A DNA stretch of 29,840 bases, taken from the NCBI GenBank assembly GCA_000720375.1, contig JOAA01000060.1, positions 1 to 29,840 on the forward strand. Reading direction: 5' to 3'. The position numbers and the translations under genes were made by a program. The notes under the pieces were generated by a model. The model made no database searches. It was not told the DNA's origin and saw only the letters and a list, made by a program, of their open reading frames with translations. The DNA comes from Rhodococcus rhodnii (lineage in GTDB: Bacteria; Actinomycetota; Actinomycetes; Mycobacteriales; Pseudonocardiaceae). Shown here in pieces: positions 7,895-15,580 of the stretch (its first letter is position 1; the number at the start of each line of letters is the position of its first letter).

Positions 7895-9082
7895 ATGTTT
7901 TTCTGTTACGTCGTGTACCTCATCGGTTGCTTGCTGACCATGGCAGCCGGCGTGGTCGAGCAACGCCGCCACTACGCCAATCTGCACGACATCCCCGTCC
8001 GGATTCTCGTTAACGGCACGCGGGGAAAGAGCACGATCACCAGGCTGTGTGCTGGGGCGCTACGTGGCGGTGGCGTGGTCACCGTCGCCAAGACGACCGG
8101 GACCGCCGCGCGGTTCATTCATCCGGACGGCAGCGAAGAACCGGTCTACCGGAAGTTCGACATCGCGAACGTCATCGAGCAGGTGGGCGTTGTACGCCGG
8201 GCCGCGGCTTACCGGCCTGAGGCGTTGGTCGTCGAGTGCATGGCTGTGATGCCCGACTTGCAGGAGATCAGCCAGACCAAACTCATCCAGTCCAAGATCG
8301 GCGTGATCTCCAACGTCCGGATGGACCACATCACCGAGATGGGGCCGACCGCGGACGACATCGCCCGCTCACTGAGCCGCTCCATGCCGGTGGGCGGTGT
8401 CTGTGTCACCGCCGAGCGGGAACGCCTCGCTGTGCTCGCCAAGGAGGCCGAGCGGAGAAACTGTGAGCTCATCGTGGTCGATCCGATGTCCATCACGGAC
8501 GAGGAGATGAGTGGCTTCCGCTGCGTCACCTTCAAGGAGAACGTGGCGATTGCGCTCACCGTCGCCGAACAGCTCGGCGTGGATCGAAGATCAGCCTTGC
8601 TCGGCATGTGGTCGGCCGCACCGGATCCGGGCGCGCTTCGCGTCGAGAAATACCGGATGGCCGGAAAGCACCTGTGGTTCGCCAACTTGTTCGCCGCCAA
8701 CGACCCAGAATCGACCCTCATGAACATCGAAGGACTACTGGCCGCACAGCTGATCTGCCGGCCGCTGCACATGGTCATCGGCTGCCGTCCCGACCGAATC
8801 GAACGCAACGGCCAGATCGGCTCCCTGGTCGGCGAGATCGACCCCGAGCGAGTGGTGCTGATCGGTGAGCCGACCCGCAGTGCCAGGATGGCCATCCCGG
8901 CCGGATGGCAGGACCGGACAGTCGACCTCGGTGGGGACCGCCACCCGGCCGAACTGCTCAACGGGATCCTGGCGGGTATCGATCACTACGGCTCTGTCGT
9001 CGCAGTCGGCAGCATCCACGGCCAAGGTGAGCGGTTGCTGGAGCAACTCGAGACCTTGCAACGCGTCAGGAGCAGCCGGTGA
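7895..9082 (+). CDS. pgsB: Poly-gamma-glutamate synthase subunit PgsB/CapB
   Basis: 395 residues, close to the usual 390-400. The Mur-ligase-like P-loop is NGTRGKST at residues 40-47. An N-terminal hydrophobic segment (MFFCYVVYLIGCLLTMAAGV) anchors it to the membrane, as in Bacillus PgsB. VVECMAVMPDLQ and the SNVRMDHITEMG block match the conserved metal/nucleotide regions. The family activates the gamma-carboxyl of glutamate as an acyl phosphate and adds the next glutamate, using ATP, in a complex with PgsC. The ATG at 7895 was chosen because upstream in-frame sequence overlaps the preceding gene and the family starts with this hydrophobic stretch. It overlaps pgsC by four bases (GTGA). Confidence 0.94.
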   Translation: MFFCYVVYLIGCLLTMAAGVVEQRRHYANLHDIPVRILVNGTRGKSTITRLCAGALRGGGVVTVAKTTGTAARFIHPDGSEEPVYRKFDIANVIEQVGVVRRAAAYRPEALVVECMAVMPDLQEISQTKLIQSKIGVISNVRMDHITEMGPTADDIARSLSRSMPVGGVCVTAERERLAVLAKEAERRNCELIVVDPMSITDEEMSGFRCVTFKENVAIALTVAEQLGVDRRSALLGMWSAAPDPGALRVEKYRMAGKHLWFANLFAANDPESTLMNIEGLLAAQLICRPLHMVIGCRPDRIERNGQIGSLVGEIDPERVVLIGEPTRSARMAIPAGWQDRTVDLGGDRHPAELLNGILAGIDHYGSVVAVGSIHGQGERLLEQLETLQRVRSSR

Positions 9083-9561
9083 CCACACGCTTTCTCGCGG
9101 CGGAGGTCGCGACGATCGGGCTCGCCATCGGCCTGTTGATGGCCCTGATCTGTGTACTGATCACGAATCTGTCTCCCGGCGGGATGATCAGTCCCGGCTG
9201 GCTCGCGCTGACCTTGGTCGAGGACTACCGCCGCGCCGCGATCATCGCGCTGATGACCGCACTCACGTATGGGGGCACCAAGGTGATGCGACGCTTCGCC
9301 ATCCTGTACGGCAAGCGCTTGTTCGCGGCGATCGTCCTGCTGGCCGTGTTGCTTCAAAGTTCGCTGTTCTTGGTGATCCAGCACGACTATCCGCTCCTGT
9401 TCGCCCATCAGACATTGGGTTTCGTCGTACCGGGATTGATCGCCTATCAACTTGTGCGGCAGCCCCCTGTCGCGACGCTGCTGGTGACTTCGGCGGTCAG
9501 CCTGGCCACCTGTGGCGTGCTCGTCAGCGGTGTGCTGGTCGGACTCGTGCCAACGATCTAG
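9079..9561 (+). CDS. pgsC: Poly-gamma-glutamate synthesis membrane subunit PgsC/CapC
   Basis: 160 residues, against about 150 in the family. It is very hydrophobic with four or five predicted helices: about 7-30, 55-66, 82-101, 112-126 and 134-157. The LSPGGMISPGWLAL motif at residues 31-44 is the conserved CapC signature. CapC forms the integral membrane part of the poly-gamma-glutamate synthase with CapB and may provide the export path. The GTG start overlaps the pgsB stop by four bases, indicating translational coupling and 1:1 production. The canonical third and fourth subunits (PgsA/CapA and PgsE/CapE) are not found in the window. Confidence 0.92.
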   Translation: MTTRFLAAEVATIGLAIGLLMALICVLITNLSPGGMISPGWLALTLVEDYRRAAIIALMTALTYGGTKVMRRFAILYGKRLFAAIVLLAVLLQSSLFLVIQHDYPLLFAHQTLGFVVPGLIAYQLVRQPPVATLLVTSAVSLATCGVLVSGVLVGLVPTI

Positions 9562-9573
9562 AGAAGAAAGCAG

Positions 9574-10644
9574 GTGGATTCGCTGATGTCATTGGCCAGG
9601 ATTGAACTCCGGAAACAGTGGAGCCGGGCGACTCGCGTCACCGCGCTGCTGGTCGTGATCGGCTTGTCCGTGACCGCGACGCTCCACTTCGGACACAATC
9701 CGTCCGGTGCGGGAACCTCGGCCTCGATCAATGCCTTCGAGATTCACGACGCCGCTGTTCCGGTCGCGTCGGAGTACCGTTACGAGCGGCTGGCTCGTCC
9801 CGCACGGACGGTGGTGCGAGACAAGGCGGGCGCGGTGGTGGCCACCTTCACCGATGGAGCTCGCACGGTCGTTCTGACTGGGCACAGCCGGACATTTCGA
9901 GAGCCGCGGACGACTCGGGCCACCGTCACCTCCAATGCCTGGGTGCGGCTCATCCCGCACGAGTGGCGGGAGGGCGAGGAGGCCACAGCATGGTTCCGGC
10001 CGTGGCTGGATTCGGCTCTGAGCGACCGAAGCCCAGACGTTCTCGGTGTCACCATGGAATACCTCGATGGCGCGCCGAGCGGGACGAACGAGAAGAACGT
10101 GCGCTTCCGTGGCGACGCGTCCTCCGGTCCGTCCGAAGCGGACGACCGGACGGCGTCGGCGGCCGCCGACTTCTACGAGTACCTCGGCCTGCGGTGGACG
10201 TTTCCGGACGGGGTGCACAGAAAACCCGCCGAGGGAACCTACGGCGCGGTCGACTGCTCGGGCTTCCTGCGGCTGGTGTATGGTTACCGGCTCGGCTATC
10301 CGCTGCTCGGCTCGAACACGCGCGGCACGGGATTGCCACGCAGTGCCCATGCGATGTACGAACTCGGCTCTGGTGTGCCGATCATCCCCGACGGCGGCGG
10401 ACGCGCGCAAGTGTACAACCTGCTGCAGCCTGGTGACCTCGTATTCTTCGATCTCGACCAGGATGGAGGTCGTCAGATCGACTTCGCTGGTATCTATCTC
10501 GGGATGGACAGTGGCCATCATCATCGGTTCATTTCGAGCCGGTCGGCGGCCGACGGTCCTACGTTCGGCGATTTCGGTGGCGCCTCACTTCTTGATGGAG
10601 GCGGCCGTTTCTCCAAAGGATTTCGTGCTGCGAAGCGGATCTGA
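9574..10644 (+). CDS. Membrane-anchored NlpC/P60-like protein, catalytic His replaced by Phe
   Basis: 356 residues from the GTG at 9574; an ATG at 9586 with CAGGTGG 8 bases upstream is equally possible. Residues about 21-39 form a membrane anchor (VTALLVVIGLSVTATLHFG). A unique middle region follows. From about 195 the NlpC/P60 fold appears: GAVDCSGFLRLVYGY with the nucleophile Cys228, then LLQPGDLVFFD, then DFAGIYLG. In active members the last motif is DHVGIYLG and the His is catalytic; here the codon at 10483-10485 is TTC (Phe304). Three His follow at 315-317. NlpC/P60 enzymes cut gamma-glutamyl bonds, so a role in trimming, anchoring or binding poly-gamma-glutamate fits. It starts 12 bases after pgsC and ends the operon. 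Confidence 0.87.
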   Translation: MDSLMSLARIELRKQWSRATRVTALLVVIGLSVTATLHFGHNPSGAGTSASINAFEIHDAAVPVASEYRYERLARPARTVVRDKAGAVVATFTDGARTVVLTGHSRTFREPRTTRATVTSNAWVRLIPHEWREGEEATAWFRPWLDSALSDRSPDVLGVTMEYLDGAPSGTNEKNVRFRGDASSGPSEADDRTASAAADFYEYLGLRWTFPDGVHRKPAEGTYGAVDCSGFLRLVYGYRLGYPLLGSNTRGTGLPRSAHAMYELGSGVPIIPDGGGRAQVYNLLQPGDLVFFDLDQDGGRQIDFAGIYLGMDSGHHHRFISSRSAADGPTFGDFGGASLLDGGGRFSKGFRAAKRI

Positions 10645-10652
10645 CCTGCTCC

Positions 10653-10673
10653 GTGGGCCATTTCTATGGCCAC
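10653..10673 (+). terminator. Hairpin at the end of the pgs operon
   Basis: GTGGGCCAT (10653-10661) pairs with ATGGCCAC (10666-10673) across a TTCT loop, with one bulged G. It begins 9 bases after the operon's last stop. No strong U-run follows. The 175-base gap up to the SARP gene must also carry the SARP promoter; no clear -35/-10 pair was recognised. Confidence 0.5.
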
Positions 10674-10819
10674 TGCCTTCGCTGTGATCTCCTGATACGG
10701 TAAGTATGTACGCCTTATCTTGGGCGTGTGCCTTGTGGCCGCGGAGTTGGGCGTCGGAGAATATGCGAAAGCCGCAGCGCTTGCCGTCGCAGGCGTACGC
10801 GGAACTAAAGGGGTAAATT

Positions 10820-11605
10820 ATGATGTTCCGCCTTCTTGGGTCATTGGAGGTTTACGGTCCGGACGGCGCGTCGTTGCGGATAACTCAACACAAGCAACGG
10901 GCGTTGCTCTCGCTGTTGCTGCTCACCCCAGGGAACTGGGTGAGCACTGATCTCATCCATTCGACGCTATGGGTGGGTGACTCGCCACGGAACGCGTTCG
11001 GGAGTATGAAGACATATGTGTCACAACTCCGCCGAAAACTGGCTGACGCCAATGATCCGGGAAATCGGATCGAAAGTCGTGCCGGTGCATACCGGGTGTT
11101 CGCCGATCCGCGGGAACTCGACGTGTGCCTGTTCGAGGAAGCGGCGCGGCGCGGGCGGGACGCGCTGCACGACGGCGATCCTGGCAGGGCCGTCGAACAC
11201 CTCAACGCGGCGCTCGAACTGTGGCGCGGTGACCCCTTCGAGGAACTGCCCGTGGACGTCAGGCAGGCCGAGACCTCCAAGTTGGAGGAACAGCGCTGGG
11301 CCGTGCGTGAAAACCTGCTGGATGCCCACGTCGCACTCGGCCAGCATCACGTCGTCATTCCGACGCTCCGCGCGTTGACGATAGAGTATCCCACGCGAGA
11401 ACACCTGTGGTGCAGATTGCTGGTCGCCCTGTGTCATTCCGGGCGGCGGGCCGAGGCGCTGGCCGCCTACCAAACTGCATATCGCTTCCTTGTCAACGAG
11501 CTCGGCATCGAGCCGGGTGCCGAACTGCGGCAACTGCACCAGCAGATGTTGGCCGGTGATGAGGTGACCGAGCCGTTCCGTCGAGACCTGCGTCAGATCC
11601 GCTGA
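10820..11605 (+). CDS. SARP-family transcriptional activator (DNA-binding plus BTAD)
   Basis: 261 residues, the size of a small SARP. Residues about 1-94 are the OmpR-like winged helix: FRLLGSLEVYGPDGASL, KQRALLSLLLLTPGNWVSTDLI, then the recognition part NAFGSMKTYVSQLRRKL and the wing RAGAYRVF. Residues about 100-245 are the bacterial transcriptional activation domain (LFEEAARRGRDALHDGD, LWRGDPFEELP, LNELGIEPGAEL). No ATPase or TPR extension follows, unlike AfsR. SARPs activate secondary-metabolite operons by binding direct heptamer repeats and recruiting RNA polymerase. An AAAGGGGTAA ribosome site precedes the double ATG. It lies between the pgs operon and a PqqD/SDR/STAND-LuxR stretch. Which side it controls cannot be read from the sequence. 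Confidence 0.92.
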   Translation: MMFRLLGSLEVYGPDGASLRITQHKQRALLSLLLLTPGNWVSTDLIHSTLWVGDSPRNAFGSMKTYVSQLRRKLADANDPGNRIESRAGAYRVFADPRELDVCLFEEAARRGRDALHDGDPGRAVEHLNAALELWRGDPFEELPVDVRQAETSKLEEQRWAVRENLLDAHVALGQHHVVIPTLRALTIEYPTREHLWCRLLVALCHSGRRAEALAAYQTAYRFLVNELGIEPGAELRQLHQQMLAGDEVTEPFRRDLRQIR

Positions 11606-11643
11606 GGACATCGGAGCAGGCCTATACCTTCCATGCACCGGCA

Positions 11644-11700
11644 ATGAACCGTAATCGGGCAGACTGGAAATGGTCGGGGAAACTGTTCGGCTTCCCGTAG
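11644..11700 (+). CDS. Candidate 18-residue peptide gene (speculative RiPP precursor)
   Basis: A short ORF encodes MNRNRADWKWSGKLFGFP. It starts 38 bases after the SARP stop and ends 38 bases before a strong hairpin that precedes the PqqD-like gene. The peptide is basic and aromatic, with a WxWS...K...F arrangement. No good ribosome site is visible. A four-codon ORF (ATG at 11632, MHRQ) ends in a TGA overlapping its ATG, which would allow translational coupling. Very short ORFs arise by chance, so this is only a candidate; its position next to a peptide-recognition protein is the reason to list it. Confidence 0.22.
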   Translation: MNRNRADWKWSGKLFGFP

Positions 11701-11738
11701 GTCGGTGGCGGAATTCGCGTGACCGAGGCGGGGAAATC

Positions 11739-11781
11739 GCGCGTGGCGGTGACGGCGTGCGGCCCGATCACCGCCACGCGC
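11739..11781 (+). promoter_or_regulatory. Perfect 14-bp hairpin in the leader of the PqqD-like gene
   Basis: GCGCGTGGCGGTGA (11739-11752) is perfectly complementary to TCACCGCCACGCGC (11768-11781) with a 15-base loop. It ends 7 bases before the GGAG ribosome site of the PqqD-like gene. It is long and perfect enough to be an attenuator, a partial terminator separating the upstream transcript from the PqqD/SDR genes, or an operator. Confidence 0.75.
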
Positions 11782-11798
11782 CTGACTTGGAGTGCACG

Positions 11799-12050
11799 AT
11801 GATCAGGCTGCGCGAGCGTGTCGACTTCGCTGAGACGGACTACGGAACGGCCCTGTTCGATGAGCTGAGTGGGCTGTACTGGCTTGTCAACTCGACAGGT
11901 GCGCTGGCGTTGCGCGTGTTGTTCGACGGTGGCGACATCGACCAGGCGATCGCCGCGGTGCTCGATCGCTACTTGGTGGATCGGGACACGGTGACCAGGG
12001 ACGTGCACAACTTGCTTGCCAGGCTTCGCGAAGCCGGGCTGGTGACATGA
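11799..12050 (+). CDS. PqqD-family peptide-binding protein (RiPP recognition element)
   Basis: 83 residues from the ATG at 11799, with GGAG 6 bases upstream; the frame is open further upstream but is interrupted as a gene by the 14-bp hairpin region. The sequence fits the PqqD / lasso B1 fold: a beta start (IRLRERVDFAETDYG), LFDELSGLYWLVNSTGALAL, LFDGGDIDQAI, and a C-terminal winged-helix part VTRDVHNLLARLREAGLVT. Such proteins bind RiPP leader peptides and present them to modifying enzymes. No radical SAM enzyme, lasso protease or cyclase was found nearby. The stop overlaps the next ATG (ATGA), followed by a short unidentified frame and an SDR gene. The family call is good; the pathway is unknown. 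Confidence 0.82.
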   Translation: MIRLRERVDFAETDYGTALFDELSGLYWLVNSTGALALRVLFDGGDIDQAIAAVLDRYLVDRDTVTRDVHNLLARLREAGLVT

Positions 12051-12490
12051 CGAACGTCATGTGGCCAAGAGTGGTCATTGGCGGGTATGCGTTGGTCCAG
12101 GTGGCCGATGAAGCGGCATTCTTGTGCAATGCGGACAACAGGGCACACTTGCGACCGGGATCGGTGAACACGGCATGGTGGATGTCGCGGTCGTCACCGG
12201 CGCGGGCAGGAGTTTGGGCGCCGCGATCGCCGATCGGCTGGCGCGGCGGGGAATGCACGTCGTGGTCACCGACAAGGACGAGATGGCCGCTCTGTCTACT
12301 GTGGACAATTTGCCCGGGCGTGGCACGGCGTTCCGGCTGGAGGTCACCGACCCCGAAGCGAATCGGGTGGTCGCGCGGCATGCGGTGGGGATTGGCTCCT
12401 TGCGGGTGTGGGTCTGCAACGCCGGCGTGCTGTTCACCGGCGGCGTGGACGAGATCACCGACGAGGAGGTGCGACGCCAGGTCGAGGTGA
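12047..12490 (+). pseudogene. Unidentified frame coupled to the PqqD-like gene, possibly a truncated gene
   Basis: The ATG at 12047 overlaps the PqqD stop as ATGA, the usual sign of translational coupling. The first ~42 codons (TNVMWPRVVIGGYALVQVAD, then DEAAFLCNADNRAHL) look protein-like and nothing else is encoded there. From about 12175 the SDR gene occupies a different frame, and this frame continues only as Trp/Arg/Ser-rich shadow sequence to 12490. The simplest reading is the 5' remnant of a gene whose remainder was deleted when the SDR came to lie here. I do not recognise the family. A functional short protein cannot be excluded. Confidence 0.3.
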
Positions 12491-12963
12491 ACCTGCTCGG
12501 CGTGATCTACGGCTGCCGCACGGCCTTGGAGGTCATGCGGGACGGAGAGTTGTTGTGCCTGGCATCGTTGGCCGCGCATGGCCCGGTGCCTGGCCTCGCG
12601 GTCTACGCGGCGACCAAGGCGGCCGTGCTGAGCTTCTGCCACAGTGTCAACGTAGAGATGCGGTCCGCTGGTAGGGATGTTCGGGTGCGGGCACTGTGTC
12701 CGGACGCAACTGACACCGCCATGGTGCGGCAGGTGGCCGGAAGCCCTTCGTCGGCGATGTTGTTCACCGGTACGCGCTTGCTACGCGCCGGGGATGTGGC
12801 TGACGCCGCTGTGGGAATGCTCGATTCTCCCCGTGCCGTGCGCACGTTGCCCGCGTGGCGGGGTGTGCTGCTGCGAACCAGCGCCCTGGTCCCACGCCTG
12901 GCCGAACGGGCTGTACCGCTGCTGTGCAAGTACGGCGAACGGAGACGCCGACAGTTGCAGTGA
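12175..12963 (+). CDS. Short-chain dehydrogenase/reductase (classical SDR)
   Basis: 262 residues from the ATG at 12175; a GTG at 12124 would add 17 residues of doubtful value. All classical SDR motifs are present: the TGAGRSLG cofactor loop at about residues 8-15, CNAG near 82, the catalytic Ser in CLASLAAHG, and YAATK for the Tyr-Lys pair. VTDKDE after beta-2 has Asp at the end of the strand, which favours NAD over NADP. The C terminus (LVPRLAERAVPLLCKYGERRRRQ) is basic and could contact the membrane. The substrate is unknown. It follows the PqqD-like gene and an unidentified frame, and precedes a STAND-LuxR gene by 43 bases, so it may be part of the same transcript. Confidence 0.9.
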   Translation: MVDVAVVTGAGRSLGAAIADRLARRGMHVVVTDKDEMAALSTVDNLPGRGTAFRLEVTDPEANRVVARHAVGIGSLRVWVCNAGVLFTGGVDEITDEEVRRQVEVNLLGVIYGCRTALEVMRDGELLCLASLAAHGPVPGLAVYAATKAAVLSFCHSVNVEMRSAGRDVRVRALCPDATDTAMVRQVAGSPSSAMLFTGTRLLRAGDVADAAVGMLDSPRAVRTLPAWRGVLLRTSALVPRLAERAVPLLCKYGERRRRQLQ

Positions 12964-13006
12964 GGGGAACTCGATCGTCAGTCGGCCCGGGCGACAGGAG
13001 GCATTG

Positions 13007-15337
13007 GTGGCAAAGGGGCGTCAGGGCAATCTGCCGGCTGAAGTGAGCAGCCTTGTCGGGCGCCATCGTGAGGTGGTCGAGGTCAGACGACTGTTGTCCG
13101 CTGCTCGATTGGTCACGTTGACGGGTGTGGGCGGGGTCGGCAAGACGCGCTTGGCGGTACGGGTGGCTGAGCAGGTCCGGCGGGCGTTCGTGGATGGGGT
13201 GTGGTTTGTCGAGTTGGCGGCGCTGCAGGACTCGGCCTTGCTGGCGAGCACGGTGGCTGACGCGTTGGGGATATGTGATCACTCTGCCCGGTTACCGCTG
13301 GCGGCGCTGGCAGAGAGTTTGTCGGGCAAGCAGTTGTTGTTGGTGCTGGACAACTGCGAGCATGTGCTTGAAGGGTGTGCCGAGTTGGTGGCGGCGTCGT
13401 TGGCCGCGGCCCCTGGGGTGCGGGTTCTGGCCACCAGTCGTCATGCGTTGCGTTGTGAGGGTGAGCATATTTTTCCGGTGTCTCCGTTGCCGTTGCCGGA
13501 TTTGCGTTATGAGCTCGTTGACGGCGAGTTGGAGCGCAATGAGGCGATGAGTTTGTTTGTGCAGCGGGCACGGGCCCTGGCGCCGACGTTGCGAGTCGAT
13601 ACCGGCAGTCGTGCGGCCATCGCGCGGATTTGTCATCGGCTGGACGGTCTTCCACTGGCGATCGAGATGGCGGCGGTTCGGGTTCGGGTGTTGACGCCGG
13701 AGCAGATCTTGCGGCGGTTGGACGATCGTTTTCAGCTTTTGGTGGTGGGTAGTCGTTCGGTGTTGCCGCGCCATCAGACCTTGCGAGCTGTGATCGAGTG
13801 GAGTTATGCGTTGTGCAGTCCGGATGAGCAGGTTCTATGGGCGCGGGTGTCGGTGTTCGCGGGTGGGTTTGATCTCGAGGCGGCGCAGGCGGTGTGTGCT
13901 GGTGGTGGTATCGGGTCGGATCAGGTGATCGACCTGGTCGACGGGTTGGTGGACAAGTCGGTGCTGACCCGGGAGCCGCACGGCACCAGAGCGCGATTCC
14001 GGATGCTGGACACGCTCCGCGAGTACGGCAGGCACAAGCTGAATGAGCTGGGGGAGGCGGAGGTGTGCCAGCGGCATCGGGACTATTACTTGAGGCTGGC
14101 CGAGCGGAACGAGCAGGAGTGGTTCGGTCCTGGACAGGCGGACATTTTCGAGCGGACTCGGATCGAGCATGCGAATCTTCGGGCCGCGTTGGAGTTCTGT
14201 CTGAGTTGTCCGGGCCAGACGCGGGTCGGTTTGCGCCTGGCGGGGACGTTGTGGTTCTACTGGGCCGGATGTGGAGTGCTGGGTGAGGGGCGGCATTGGC
14301 TCGACCGGGCACTGGGCGCGGACACAAGCCCGAGCCGGGAACGGGCAAAGGCGTTGTGGGTCAACGGATACGTTTCCACATTGCAGGGTGATGTCACGTC
14401 CGCCGTGAAAACGTTGGAGGAGTGCCGCGATTACGCACTGGAGGTGGGTGATGAAGTCGCGTTGGCCTATGCCACCCATCGGCTGGGCTGCAACGCACTG
14501 GTCGGCGATGACCTGCCCGTAGCGCAGGAACTTTTCGAGGAAGCACAGCAGCGGTATCTGCGTCTCGGCGAGATGAACAGCAACGTGATGATTGCGTGGG
14601 CCGAACAGGCGGTCACCGCGGTTTTCCGCGAAGACCTCGACCGGGCCGCCGCCATCTGTCAGGAGGCCCGTGCGATCGTGGAGGAATACGGTGAGCAGTG
14701 GGCCCACGCCTACCTGATCTACACACAGGCCGTGATCGCGTTGAGCCGTGGGGAGCCCGCTCGGGCAACGACCCACGGACGCCATTGCCTGCGAACCCTG
14801 CGGACTTTCAACGATCTGCTAGGCGTCACCCTGGCCATCGAGGTCCTCGCGTGGGCCGCCGCCGCGCAGGGCATGCCGGACCGGGCTGGTGTCCTGCTCG
14901 GCGCCGCCGCCAGGATCTGGCCGTCGGTCGGCTACCCCATGTTCGGTTCCAAGTACTTCGAGGCCCCACACCAGCACTGTGAGGCTGCCACTCGCCGTGC
15001 CCTCGGTGACATCGAGTTCGATGCCGCGTTCGGCCGTGGCATGGCGTTCACCTTCGACGAAGCCATCGTCTACGCCCTCGACGAGCACACCACGGCCTCC
15101 GCGCACGCTCCTGTGGCGTCGCTCCCGGCGGCCGAACAGCTCACCCGCCGGGAGCGCCAGGTCGCCGATTTGATCGCCGAAGGCCTGTCCAACAAGGAGA
15201 TCGCCACCACACTCGTCATCGCCAAGCGCACCGCCGAAGGTCACGTCGAACGCATCCTCTCCAAACTCGGCTTCGCCAACCGCACCCAACTCGCGTCCTG
15301 GGTCATCGAACACCGACTGACGAACTGCCGAAGGTGA
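13007..15337 (+). CDS. STAND ATPase / LuxR-type regulator, paralogue A (full length)
   Basis: 776 residues from the GTG at 13007, with AGGAGG 5 bases upstream. N-terminal GNLPAEVSSLVGR leads into an NB-ARC-like P-loop ATPase: Walker A GVGGVGKT at 40-47, Walker B LLLVLDN ending at Asp115, an ATSRHALR sensor region, and HRLDGLPLAIEMAA (GxP motif). A winged-helix part follows, then TPR-like helices from about 340 to 700. Residues about 712-766 are a LuxR/GerE HTH (LTRRERQVADLIAEGLSNKEIA, then [16 protein letters not shown]). STAND proteins are nucleotide-driven switches that oligomerise on signal; with this HTH they regulate transcription. A TTA codon at residue 96 (13292-13294) may make translation depend on the rare leucyl tRNA. 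It is one of five paralogues here. Confidence 0.92.
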   Translation: MAKGRQGNLPAEVSSLVGRHREVVEVRRLLSAARLVTLTGVGGVGKTRLAVRVAEQVRRAFVDGVWFVELAALQDSALLASTVADALGICDHSARLPLAALAESLSGKQLLLVLDNCEHVLEGCAELVAASLAAAPGVRVLATSRHALRCEGEHIFPVSPLPLPDLRYELVDGELERNEAMSLFVQRARALAPTLRVDTGSRAAIARICHRLDGLPLAIEMAAVRVRVLTPEQILRRLDDRFQLLVVGSRSVLPRHQTLRAVIEWSYALCSPDEQVLWARVSVFAGGFDLEAAQAVCAGGGIGSDQVIDLVDGLVDKSVLTREPHGTRARFRMLDTLREYGRHKLNELGEAEVCQRHRDYYLRLAERNEQEWFGPGQADIFERTRIEHANLRAALEFCLSCPGQTRVGLRLAGTLWFYWAGCGVLGEGRHWLDRALGADTSPSRERAKALWVNGYVSTLQGDVTSAVKTLEECRDYALEVGDEVALAYATHRLGCNALVGDDLPVAQELFEEAQQRYLRLGEMNSNVMIAWAEQAVTAVFREDLDRAAAICQEARAIVEEYGEQWAHAYLIYTQAVIALSRGEPARATTHGRHCLRTLRTFNDLLGVTLAIEVLAWAAAAQGMPDRAGVLLGAAARIWPSVGYPMFGSKYFEAPHQHCEAATRRALGDIEFDAAFGRGMAFTFDEAIVYALDEHTTASAHAPVASLPAAEQLTRRERQVADLIAEGLSNKEIATTLVIAKRTAEGHVERILSKLGFANRTQLASWVIEHRLTNCRR

Positions 15338-15580
15338 CGTGAAGGGGCGGTACTCTTGGGACAACGCCACCTCCGGCAGCCGCCACGAACACCGCCCGCG
15401 AGAGCTGCCCGGATAATCCTCCCCCGACTTCCCGGGACAGGCGGTGCCGTAGCTGGGTGTCCGGCCAGGCGGATCTTGGCCGTGGATCTCTGTCGCGGCG
15501 CCGGTGGTGAGGTCCCGCAGGACGACCGAGAACGACCGGGCCGCAACCGTGTCATGGGCTTCGCTTTTCCCTCGTCCGGC

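Noticed and set aside
11644..11700. Reading the 18-residue peptide as a darobactin-type precursor
   Set aside because: The WxWS...K pattern is similar, but spacing differs and no radical SAM enzyme is present. It is kept only as an untyped candidate.
12047..12175. Calling the PqqD-coupled frame a lasso-peptide protease or cyclase
   Set aside because: The visible residues do not resemble the N terminus of either family.
13113..14348. A 411-residue minus-strand frame within paralogue A
   Set aside because: Very rich in Pro/Thr/Arg/Ser, with no domain; a codon-bias shadow of the plus-strand gene.
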